Part shown: positions 26,573 through 33,709 of the stretch, in pieces | Layout of the letters: every line of letters starts with the position of its first letter | How positions within the stretch are numbered: the stretch's first letter is position 1 | NCBI GenBank assembly: GCA_046727855.1 | Contig: JBKPDL010000174.1 | Span: forward strand, 1 to 39,165 | Source: DASPWV01 sp046727855 | GTDB taxonomy: Bacteria; Acidobacteriota; Vicinamibacteria; Vicinamibacterales; UBA2999 | Length of the DNA stretch: 39,165 nt | Direction: 5' to 3' | The notes under the pieces: generated by a model | What the model saw: the letters and a program-made list of their open reading frames with translations, nothing else | Databases searched by the model: none | Told to the model about the DNA's origin: nothing | Position numbers and translations under genes: made by a program

Positions 26573-27280
26573 GTGCCGTCCGATCGTCGCGTCGACCTGC
26601 TCGTCTTCGGACCTCATCCGGATGATCTCGAACTTGGCGCCGGCGGCTGCATCGCAAAGCACGCGGCTTTCGGTCATCGCGTTGGCCTGTGCGATCTGAC
26701 GCGCGGCGAACTCGGTACCAACGGCACTCCGGCCGAGCGCGTTGCCGAGGCCGAATCTGCCCGCCAGGTCCTGGGAGCCGCGTGGCGCGAAAACCTGGGA
26801 CTGCCCGACGGAGGTATCGGCGACGATCCGTCGCACGTTCGTGCCGTCGTCGAGCTGATTCGACACGCACGCCCGAAGGCGATCGCCATTCCCTTCGAAC
26901 ACGATCGCCATCCCGACCATGGCGCAGCGAGCCGCCTCCTCGCACGCGGCGCGTTTTCGAGCGGCCTTTCACGGTACGCGGCGGACGGCGAGAAGTGGCG
27001 CGCAGACTGGGTGGTGTCCTACTTCATCAACGATTCCGTGCCGCCGTCGTTTGCCGTCGACGTCTCGGAGCACTACGACAAGAAGCGCGCGGCGATTGCC
27101 TGCTACCGTTCGCAATTTCAACCGACCGGCGCAGGCGCGACTGCGACGCGACTAACGTCTCCACAATTCGAGCAGCTCATCGAAAGCCGTGACGCGCAAT
27201 TCGGCGCGCTGATCGGTGTTGCCTTCGCGGAAGGATTCCTGACGGCCGAGCTGATGGCACGCCCCTCGTTGCTCAAATGA
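26573..27280 (+). CDS. bshB1: Bacillithiol biosynthesis deacetylase BshB1
   Basis: 235 aa. A LmbE/PIG-L zinc deacetylase: GPHPDDLELGAGG (~13-25) supplies the HPDD zinc motif, LTRGELGTNGT (~42-52) is the BshB1-type loop and HDRHPDHGA (~110-118) the second metal/catalytic motif. BshB1 removes the acetyl group from GlcNAc-malate to give GlcN-malate, the second step of bacillithiol synthesis. The GTG at 26573 is the only start that keeps the family N-terminus. The site upstream (TAGG at 26566-26569) is weak and close, which may mean coupling to the upstream gene. The stop overlaps the bshA start by 4 bp (ATGA). BshC, the cysteine-adding enzyme, is not in the window. Confidence 0.93.
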   Translation: MPSDRRVDLLVFGPHPDDLELGAGGCIAKHAAFGHRVGLCDLTRGELGTNGTPAERVAEAESARQVLGAAWRENLGLPDGGIGDDPSHVRAVVELIRHARPKAIAIPFEHDRHPDHGAASRLLARGAFSSGLSRYAADGEKWRADWVVSYFINDSVPPSFAVDVSEHYDKKRAAIACYRSQFQPTGAGATATRLTSPQFEQLIESRDAQFGALIGVAFAEGFLTAELMARPSLLK

Positions 27281-28425
27281 ACATCGGCATCGTGTGCTAT
27301 GCATCGGTCGGCGGCAGCGGTGTTGTCGCATCCGAGTTGGCGCGTTGTCTGGCGACGCGTGGACACAACCCGCACGTCATCAGCAGCGATACGCCGTTCC
27401 GGCTGCGCGGTCCGCAGGAAGGCATTCGCTTTCATCGCGTCGAGACGCCCGGCTATCCGGTCTTTCGCGAGCCGCAGTACCTGCTGGCACTGGCCAACCG
27501 ACTCGTGCAAGTGGCGCGTGATCACGAGCTCGACATCATCCACGCGCATTACGCCATCCCTCACGCCGCCGCGGCGTACCTGGCGAGGCAGATTCTGGCC
27601 GGCAGCGGCGCGCCGAGTGTGCCGCGAACGATCACCACACTGCACGGCACGGACGTCACCATTCTTGGCGCCGATCCGTCGTATCGCGAAACCGTTGCCT
27701 TCTGCATCGATCAATCCGACGCCGTCACAGCCGTCTCGGCCAGCCTGCGGGACGATACCAAACGCGACATGCCCGTGAAAAGCGACATTACGGTGGTGCC
27801 CAACTTTCTCGATTGCCACTTTCATCGCCGCGCACCTGATCTCGAGCTCAGGGCGAGATTCTGCCCGGCGGGCGAACGGCTCATCGTGCACGTCTCGAAC
27901 CTTCGGCCGGTCAAACAAATCGACGCCGTCGTGCGCGTCTTCGCCAGCGTTCGCGCGCACGTGACGGCACGTCTCGCTATCGTGGGTGAGGGTCCCGAGT
28001 TAAGCAAGGCCATCGAACTCGTCCGCGAGCTCCACCTTTCGCCGTACGTCGAGTTCGTCGGCGAAACTCAGGACGTGGTTGGCCTGCTGTCCGTGTCGGA
28101 CTTGTTTCTGCTGCCGTCGCTGCAGGAAAGCTTCGGGCTTTCAGCACTCGAAGCGATGGCGTGCGGAGTGCCGGTTGTGGCTTCGCGCGTTGGCGGCCTT
28201 CCCGAGGTGGTGGTCGACGGCGTCACGGGCAGGTTGCATCCGCCCCATGATTTGGATGCGATGGCGGCAAGCGCGGTGAGAATTCTGCTGGACGCCGATC
28301 TTCACCGCCGGATGGCAGAAGCAGGCGTCCGCATCGCGAACGAACGATTCAGCGCCGATCGCGTGGTGCCGATGTATGAGGCGGTTTACGAGGGGAGGGA
28401 AGCAAGCATGCCGATGAGCAGGTAA
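27277..28425 (+). CDS. bshA: N-acetyl-alpha-D-glucosaminyl L-malate synthase BshA
   Basis: 382 aa. A GT4-family glycosyltransferase that joins GlcNAc from UDP-GlcNAc to L-malate, the first step of bacillithiol synthesis. The N-terminus IGIVCYASVGGSGVVASELA (residues 3-22) is the BshA-type glycine-rich loop. HAHYAIPHA and TTLHGTDVTILG mark the acceptor domain; HVSNLRPVKQ, EGPELSKA and LLPSLQESFGLSALEAMACG (~272-291) the UDP-sugar domain with the EX7E motif. The adjacent bshB1 supports this role over other GT4 transferases. It is the last gene of the apparent blaI-blaR-bshB1-bshA unit and is followed at once by a hairpin terminator. Confidence 0.93.
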   Translation: MNIGIVCYASVGGSGVVASELARCLATRGHNPHVISSDTPFRLRGPQEGIRFHRVETPGYPVFREPQYLLALANRLVQVARDHELDIIHAHYAIPHAAAAYLARQILAGSGAPSVPRTITTLHGTDVTILGADPSYRETVAFCIDQSDAVTAVSASLRDDTKRDMPVKSDITVVPNFLDCHFHRRAPDLELRARFCPAGERLIVHVSNLRPVKQIDAVVRVFASVRAHVTARLAIVGEGPELSKAIELVRELHLSPYVEFVGETQDVVGLLSVSDLFLLPSLQESFGLSALEAMACGVPVVASRVGGLPEVVVDGVTGRLHPPHDLDAMAASAVRILLDADLHRRMAEAGVRIANERFSADRVVPMYEAVYEGREASMPMSR

Positions 28426-28475
28426 GGCAGGGAGGATTATGCGGATTGGTGATCGAATCCGCATAATTCCCTGCC
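28426..28475. terminator. Hairpin between convergent genes (bidirectional terminator)
   Basis: GGCAGGGAGGATTATGCGG... (28426-28447) pairs with ...CCGCATAATTCCCTGCC (28456-28475) with one short interruption and an 8-nt loop. It starts at the base after the bshA stop and precedes the end of the minus-strand receptor at 28504, so it can stop transcription from both sides. Confidence 0.7.
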
Positions 28476-28503
28476 CACTTGCCTGCGTGTCCGCCGCGCG
28501 GAC

Positions 28504-31353
28504 CTAGAAGTTCAGACTGAACCCGACCCGGATAATCCGCGGCGAGACGATCTCGCTCGGCGAGAGATACGTGGACCCGACGCCGACGACGTGGCTCACA
28601 ACAGTATCTGCGTTTGTGATGTTGAAGAAGTCAGCGTACGGCCGGATGCTGCGTGAGCCGAACCGGAACGTGCGATCGAACCGCAAGTCCAACATCACGA
28701 CACTGGGATACCGTTCGTCGCTGCGGGAGGCGAGCGGGATGGTCTGTGTCGCGCGCCCCAGCGCGACGCCTTGCGTCGTCGCGAACGCGCGCGTGATCTG
28801 GTAAGTCGACTGGAACGGGTAGCCCCCGTTGGCAACAAGCGATCCGGCTACCGTAATGGCGTACGGCAGCTCGTAGCTGCCCGAGAGACGGAATGCGATC
28901 TCCGAATCGTTGCCGATGATGCCGTCCGGGTACACCGTGAAGTTGGGGTCATTGAGATCGTTCGTTCCTGACTGTCCACCGCCGGTGGTGGCGTTGATGC
29001 CGCCCTCGTTCTTGCCGAAGGTCAGGCCGGCAACCATCTGCCAGTTCCGGAAGAATCGCTTGCTCGCCGTGAACTCGACGCCGTGGTAGTTCGTGTCGAG
29101 GAATGGCTCGTTGTCCCGAATCGTGCTGTTCAGGGCGTTGATGGCCGCTGGAATGTTGTAAGCGGTCACCGTCATCGGCGTCGGATTAGTGACGGTGCCG
29201 CCGGGGCCGTTCGGGATTGTGAGCGTAAATGGCGTGTACGCGCTCGTCGGCTGCAGGATGTTGCGCTGACCGATTTGATCGCGGTTCGTGCGGTGGTAGT
29301 ACATTGCGCCCACACGAATCTGCCCTGGCAGCTGTGTTTCGACGCCCGCTGTCACCTCGTCCGAATATGGCCACGCCACGTCCTCCGCATATCGGAAACC
29401 GACGCCGCCACTGAACGAACTGCAGTCGGCCACGTTGATTTCGGACGGCTGGAAGCGGCCATCGTTGTTCGGGTCGGTCCATGGACAGGTCCGCGATCCG
29501 TTCGCCAGCGGGTTGACATCAAACACGCGATTGATGCCCACCTGCAGCGCGTAACGGCTGTAGCTGGCTTTCAGCGCCGTGCGACCGCTGCCGGTCAGAT
29601 CGTACGACGCGCCGGCACGCCACACGCCCTTGCTGTGGTTGAGTGCTTCTTGTTCTGAAATGCTGGTCGGCCCGATGAACGTGCCGCCGGGATTCGACTG
29701 ATCCGGCAATTTGCCGACGTACTTGTCCCAACGCGCGCCCAGGTTGAGCGTGAGGCGATTGACGGACCAGGAGTCCTGGAAGAAGAAGCCGGTCACGTAG
29801 GCAATGTTCTTCGGGTTGGTGGGTGTGTTGAACTGCCGCACCTGAGAAGGGTTGCCGTTCGTGTACTCGACGTAATGATCGCCGCGGACCGAGTACTGCG
29901 ATTCGTAGTAAAGGCGTCCCCACTGCAGGCCCCCTTTGAACAGGTGCTCGCCGCCCCAGCCCGACTTCGCATACGACAACACGTTGTCGAACTGGTGCCG
30001 CGAGTTCGGCTGATGCTCCTCACGTGTCGCCGCAAAGTACGCCTCGGAGCGGGGCGTGTCTACCTTGCGAATCGCATCCGGCGGTGTGTCCGGTTGGTAG
30101 AGATAGTTCGTCTGCCCGTCCATGACGCTGAAGTTCGACTCGAACACCAGGCGGTTGAACACCCCGGTGTACTTTGCTTGAGTCGTTTGCGCGGGATTGG
30201 TCTGCACCAGCGCGGCGATGTCCGGCATCGTGTTTGGCGGTGTATCGCGGCGATGACCGCGGATCTTGTCGTTCCAGAGATAGGACACGCCGATCTTCTG
30301 GTTGGTCGTAATCTGCGCAACGGCCTTGCCGGAGTAGTTCTTGAGGTCGTTGTCGTCGAGCGCCTGCGAACCGTCGAGGTTCCTCGCGTTCACTAGCTTG
30401 TTCACCACCCACTTGCGAACGGTGCCGTTCACCCAGAGGCGGTTGCGCAAGATCGCGCCGCCGCCGGAGAGATTGAAGTCGTAGGTCTTGAGCGTCGGGT
30501 TTCCGAGGAACGTCTGCCCGACCGCCGCGGCGGCCTGCGCCGCGTCGACGTGGTTCTCGGACTGCAGATCGTCGTTCGAGAAGTTGTAGCGAAGGTTTCC
30601 CCGCCACGTGTTGCCACCCTCTTTGGTGACCATGTTGATCGCGACGCCGCCCGCGAGCGTTTCTGCCGGGATGGCGGACGTCATGTAGTTGACCTCCTCG
30701 AACATCCCCTGGTCGTAATAGAGCATCGTCGCGCCGCCGCCTCCGCCCGGCCAGTTCACCGTGGCGCCATCGATGTTGTAGCTGACGTCGTTGGTGTTCG
30801 ACCCGTGCGCGGAGAGGCTGCTCTGCTGCATCGACTGCGTGCCGCCAACGTCGTAGGTGGCGACCTGCACGCCCGGAATCAGCTTGGCGAGCGACCACGG
30901 ATCGCGCCCGCTGGGCACGCCCTCGAGAATCTCCTGCGTCATGACGGTCTGCTGCAGGTTTGACCTGGTGTCAACTGTCGGCGACTCGCCGACAACCGTA
31001 ATCGTTTCGCTCACCGACCCCACTTCGAGCTTGGCGTTTACCGTTGCGACAAATGCTGCGTTGACGCGAATGTCGGCGCGTTCGATCACTTTGAATCCCG
31101 CGAGCTCGAATTTGACGCGGTAGTCGCCTGGCGGCAGCCGGTCGAAGCGATAGGCGCCACTGTCGTCGGTAACCATCGTCTGAGTGCCGCCGATGAGCCG
31201 TTCACCGGAGACCGACACGGTCACGCCAGGCAGTACCGAATTGCTGCTGTCGGTCACGGCACCGACGATCGAACCGGTTTGCACCTGGGCGTCAACGGTG
31301 CTGGCGGCCAGTAGCAGAATAGAGGACAAAATCATGCGCCGAAGGGTGGTCAT
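28504..31353 (-). CDS. TonB-dependent receptor, Oar-like (third copy)
   Basis: 949 aa. ATG at 31353, preceded by GGTGAGG (complement of 31361-31367); M7 at 31335 is an alternative. The signal peptide ends near VDAQ. The domain order matches the other two receptors: carboxypeptidase-regulatory domain (GAVTDSSNSVLPGVTVSV, GAYRFDRLPPGDYRVKFEL), plug (ETITVVGESPTVDTRS, VSYNIDGATVNWPGGGGG, AGGVAINMVTKEGGNTW) and barrel ending in VGFSLNF. Segments such as DTNYHGVEFTASKRFFRNW lie in the distal barrel. It stands alone on the minus strand and is the only intact gene between the bacillithiol unit and the decay zone. The ligand is unknown. Confidence 0.95.
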   Translation of the reverse strand: MTTLRRMILSSILLLAASTVDAQVQTGSIVGAVTDSSNSVLPGVTVSVSGERLIGGTQTMVTDDSGAYRFDRLPPGDYRVKFELAGFKVIERADIRVNAAFVATVNAKLEVGSVSETITVVGESPTVDTRSNLQQTVMTQEILEGVPSGRDPWSLAKLIPGVQVATYDVGGTQSMQQSSLSAHGSNTNDVSYNIDGATVNWPGGGGGATMLYYDQGMFEEVNYMTSAIPAETLAGGVAINMVTKEGGNTWRGNLRYNFSNDDLQSENHVDAAQAAAAVGQTFLGNPTLKTYDFNLSGGGAILRNRLWVNGTVRKWVVNKLVNARNLDGSQALDDNDLKNYSGKAVAQITTNQKIGVSYLWNDKIRGHRRDTPPNTMPDIAALVQTNPAQTTQAKYTGVFNRLVFESNFSVMDGQTNYLYQPDTPPDAIRKVDTPRSEAYFAATREEHQPNSRHQFDNVLSYAKSGWGGEHLFKGGLQWGRLYYESQYSVRGDHYVEYTNGNPSQVRQFNTPTNPKNIAYVTGFFFQDSWSVNRLTLNLGARWDKYVGKLPDQSNPGGTFIGPTSISEQEALNHSKGVWRAGASYDLTGSGRTALKASYSRYALQVGINRVFDVNPLANGSRTCPWTDPNNDGRFQPSEINVADCSSFSGGVGFRYAEDVAWPYSDEVTAGVETQLPGQIRVGAMYYHRTNRDQIGQRNILQPTSAYTPFTLTIPNGPGGTVTNPTPMTVTAYNIPAAINALNSTIRDNEPFLDTNYHGVEFTASKRFFRNWQMVAGLTFGKNEGGINATTGGGQSGTNDLNDPNFTVYPDGIIGNDSEIAFRLSGSYELPYAITVAGSLVANGGYPFQSTYQITRAFATTQGVALGRATQTIPLASRSDERYPSVVMLDLRFDRTFRFGSRSIRPYADFFNITNADTVVSHVVGVGSTYLSPSEIVSPRIIRVGFSLNF

Positions 31354-31398
31354 AGTCGTTCCTCACCTTTTGGTCAGTCAAAACAGCGGTCCGCCGGA

Positions 31399-31428
31399 CA
31401 ATACGCGGCCGGCGCCGCCCCGGTCAAG
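31399..31428 (-). promoter_or_regulatory. Putative promoter for the third receptor
   Basis: On the minus strand TTGACC (complement of 31423-31428) and TATTGT (complement of 31399-31404) are 18 bp apart, about 45 bp upstream of the receptor start. The same TTGACC hexamer is used in the promoter proposed for the first receptor pair. Pattern match only. Confidence 0.35.
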
Positions 31429-31446
31429 TCACATATACGGATATGC

Positions 31447-31921
31447 TTGCACTCGATCCGGAAGGCGGTGATTGGCTCGCTCACCATTGGCGTCTTGCTC
31501 GTCATGGGCGCTCTTCGAGCCGCCGATCTGTGGTCGTTCCGCGTCGCGCGCGAAGCATTGAAGGAACCGGGTGACACCCTCGTGGTGGGCACGCCCTTCC
31601 GCGCTGTCGTCGAACCGTTCAGTTCACGCCGCCGCGCGGTCATGTCAACGTGGCGGTCGCGAAGCTCGAGAACGAAGTCGCCATCACGGTGACCGACACC
31701 GGCGCCGGCATCGCGCCGATTTCCTTCCGCATGTCTTTGAGCACTTCCGTCAGGCCGACACCAGCCCGGCGCGGCGTCATGGCGGGCTGGGATTGGGACT
31801 CGCGATCGTGCGCAGCCTCACAGAATTACACGGCGGGTCAGTGAGTGCGGAAAGCGACGGCGCGAATCAGGGCGCCACGTTTACAGTGAAGCTCCCAGCT
31901 CCGATTCGTCGCCGCGCGTAA
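31447..31921 (+). pseudogene. Histidine kinase remnant, frameshifted and internally deleted
   Basis: Three reading frames carry pieces of one sensor kinase. 31447-~31560 (TTG start) encodes an N-terminal membrane segment (AVIGSLTIGVLLVMGAL, then AADLWSFRVARE). 31623-~31718 in another frame reads FTPPRGHVNVAVAKLENE and TVTDTGAGIAP, the N and G1 boxes of the ATPase domain. From ~31718 a third frame continues DFLPHVFEHFRQADTS, GGLGLGLAIVRSL and ATFTVKLP to the stop at 31921. The shift at ~31718 is explained by one missing base. The dimerisation/phospho-His domain is absent, so a large deletion lies between the first two pieces. A functional kinase is not possible. A sequencing error could explain the single-base shift but not the missing domain. 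Confidence 0.7.
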
Positions 31922-31947
31922 CCGGCGCGCAGCAACGCGCCGTCAGC

Positions 31948-32190
31948 CACGTGGGTTCCTCACGTAGGTTCCTCACGTGGGTTCCTTGCGTGGGTTCACG
32001 GGAGTTCTGCGTGCGTTCGTTCACGGAGCTCACGTGGGTTCCCCACGAACGTTCGTGGCGAACCCGTTCAACCACCGTGAAATAACCGCCGTGACCAACC
32101 CCGCGAACGTACGTGAGAAACCTTCGTGAGGAACCCTCGTGAACTTACGTGCGGAACCCACGTAAGGAACCTCCGTGCGGAACGCCCGCG
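31948..32190. repeat. 13-bp unit array with central inversion
   Basis: Left half: CACGTGGGTTCCT at 31948-31960, CACGTAGGTTCCT at 31961-31973, CACGTGGGTTCCT at 31974-31986, then decayed units and CACGTGGGTTCCC at 32031-32043. Centre: the perfect 16-bp palindrome CCACGAACGTTCGTGG at 32043-32058. Right half: the same unit reversed, for example TTCGTGAGGAACC, ACGTGCGGAACC and CACGTAAGGAACC up to ~32190. As a check, both arms encode GTHVRNLR, on opposite strands. No gene is seen in 31922-32315 apart from this array and a short remnant at 32200-32271. Confidence 0.85.
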
Positions 32191-32199
32191 GTACGCAGT

Positions 32200-32271
32200 T
32201 CAGAACTCGTATCGCAGTCTGAACTGCATCAGCGCGTTGCGGATGCCCACTTCGCCTGGGGTTAATAGATC
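32200..32271 (-). pseudogene. Possible remnant of a TonB receptor C-terminus
   Basis: On the minus strand the last codons before a TGA (complement of 32200-32202) read GEVGIRNALMQFRLRYEF, which looks like the final barrel strand of an outer-membrane receptor ending in an aromatic residue. An in-frame stop lies about 23 codons upstream. GCAGTTCAGA (32195-32204) and its exact complement (32218-32227) form a hairpin across the stop. A short stretch like this could be chance. Confidence 0.35.
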
Positions 32272-32315
32272 TCAGGCAGGGGCGAAGTCAAGCTCTGGCT
32301 GTAGCAACGCGCAGC

Positions 32316-33068
32316 TCAGAGGACGAGCGCGCGCAGCAGATCCCGGGCATCGTGATGATCGATGACGTGGTACTTGGCGCCGGTCGCCCCCTGGCCGACG
32401 GCAATCGTGATGGCGGAGTCGGGCAAAGCCTCGAACAACTCGCCGTCCGTAATGTCATCGCCGATGGCCACGACCGCCGTGTCCGCCACACGTTCGGCCC
32501 ATACATGGCGTGCGACCAGCGCCTTGCTGATGCCACGCGGCCGCACCTCGATCACCTTGTTCCCGTCGAGACGCTCGAGCGGCGTTCCCCCGAGTGCTCC
32601 GTCGAGCGTCGCTCGCAACGCTAACGCGGCCTCTTCGCCACTTTGCAAGTCGGCCTGCCGGTAGTGCCACGCCAGCGAGGCAGACTTTTCTTCCACGAAC
32701 GAGCCGGTGGTTGTGGCGGCGGCGCGGTCGAACAGCGGGCGGATCGCCCTGAGCGCCTCGGTCGGAATGTCTCCCGCCGCGACCCATGCGAGTCCGGGGG
32801 CGAGCCGGTGCCAGAAGCCGTGCTCGGCCCACAGAGACGCAGGAAGCTTGCTGAACCAAGCATCCAGGATGACGCGCGGCCTGCCGCTCACGATGTGCAG
32901 GACGAGCTCCGCGCGTTTGCTGACCGTTGCGAGAAGGTTCAGCAGTTCGACATCGGGTACAGCAAGGTCGGGCGTCGGTGCAATGGGAACGAGCGTGCCG
33001 TCGTAATCGAGCAGCAGCGTGAGAGGTCCGCTGCGGTACCCGTCGCCGATGACACTAGACGATGACAC
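32316..33068 (-). CDS. otsB: Trehalose-6-phosphate phosphatase
   Basis: 250 aa. A HAD-superfamily phosphatase that removes phosphate from trehalose-6-phosphate. Motif I is LLLDYDGTLVPI (D21 and D23), motif II lies in HIVSGR (~57-62), EHGFWHR is the OtsB cap signature and IGDDITDGELF (~201-211) is motif IV with the Mg-binding aspartates. The C-terminal GQGATGAKYHVID fits the family. The GTG at 33068 overlaps the preceding response-regulator stop as TAGTG. A perfect 13-bp tandem duplication (33048-33073) spans this start. It makes a translationally coupled set with the kinase and regulator; its partner otsA is divergent at 35200. Confidence 0.93.
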   Translation of the reverse strand: MSSSSVIGDGYRSGPLTLLLDYDGTLVPIAPTPDLAVPDVELLNLLATVSKRAELVLHIVSGRPRVILDAWFSKLPASLWAEHGFWHRLAPGLAWVAAGDIPTEALRAIRPLFDRAAATTTGSFVEEKSASLAWHYRQADLQSGEEAALALRATLDGALGGTPLERLDGNKVIEVRPRGISKALVARHVWAERVADTAVVAIGDDITDGELFEALPDSAITIAVGQGATGAKYHVIDHHDARDLLRALVL

Positions 33069-33073
33069 TAGAC
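33048..33073. repeat. 13-bp tandem duplication at the otsB start
   Basis: GATGACACTAGAC occurs twice without a gap (33048-33060, 33061-33073). The unit length is not a multiple of three. With one copy, the otsB frame would begin at a TTG overlapping the regulator's end; with two, that frame hits a stop and otsB must use the GTG in the new copy. Confidence 0.9.
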
Positions 33074-33709
33074 AATAATGCCTTTGCGCACCGCGTAGAG
33101 CACGATTTCGGCGGTGTTGTGCAGGTTCAACTTCTGCATCAGATTGGCGCGATGCGTTTCCACCGTCGACAGGCCGAGATTGAGAAGCGACGCCACCTCT
33201 TTATTCGATCGCCCTTCGGCCAGCAGTTGCAGCACTTCTTTCTCGCGGTCGGTGAGCAGGTGATATGAATCGCTCAACCCTCGCGTCTGCAACTGCCGTA
33301 CGTAGTCCTCGACCAGCACGCCTGCCACCGCCGGGCTGAAGAACGGCTTGCCGGAGGCGACGGTGCGTACAGCAGGAAGCAGATCTTCATCAGTGGCATC
33401 TTTCAGCAGGTACGCGCGCGCGCCCGCGGACAGCGCGCGAATAATGTACGACTCGTCGGCATGCATGCTCAGGATGATGACCTGCGGCGGCCGCTTCAGT
33501 TTTTGCGCGCGCGCGGCGACGTCGATGCCGTTCAACTTCGGCATGCCGACGTCGAGAATAACGACATCCGGTTCCTGATCTTCGGTCAGGCGAAGCGCTT
33601 CCAGCCCGTCCGCGGCTTCCGCGACAACGGACAGACCCGGTTCGGTTTCGAGCAGGCTGCGCAGTCCTCGGCGGACGATGGCGTGATCGTCAGCCAGCAG
33701 CACTCGCAA
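33068..33709 (-). CDS. NarL/FixJ-type response regulator
   Basis: 213 aa from a TTG at 33709, chosen because GGAGG (complement of 33716-33720) lies 6 nt upstream and the receiver then starts correctly (MRVLLADDHAIVRRG). GTG 33703 is a weaker option; the longer frame to 33868 only reads the kinase gene out of frame. Receiver: D7/D8 acidic pair, phospho-acceptor D53 in VVILDVGMP, and LLKDA near residue 104. The C-terminal LuxR-type helix-turn-helix is LTDREKEVLQLLAEGRSNKEVA... to VETHRANLMQKL. It overlaps the kinase stop by 20 bp and the otsB start by 1 bp. It is the likely output of the upstream kinase. Trehalose gene control is inferred from context. Confidence 0.93.
   Translation of the reverse strand: MRVLLADDHAIVRRGLRSLLETEPGLSVVAEAADGLEALRLTEDQEPDVVILDVGMPKLNGIDVAARAQKLKRPPQVIILSMHADESYIIRALSAGARAYLLKDATDEDLLPAVRTVASGKPFFSPAVAGVLVEDYVRQLQTRGLSDSYHLLTDREKEVLQLLAEGRSNKEVASLLNLGLSTVETHRANLMQKLNLHNTAEIVLYAVRKGIIV

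Noticed and set aside
31948..32190. CRISPR array
   Set aside because: Units are 12-13 bp, degenerate, without unique spacers, and reverse orientation in the middle; no cas genes are near.
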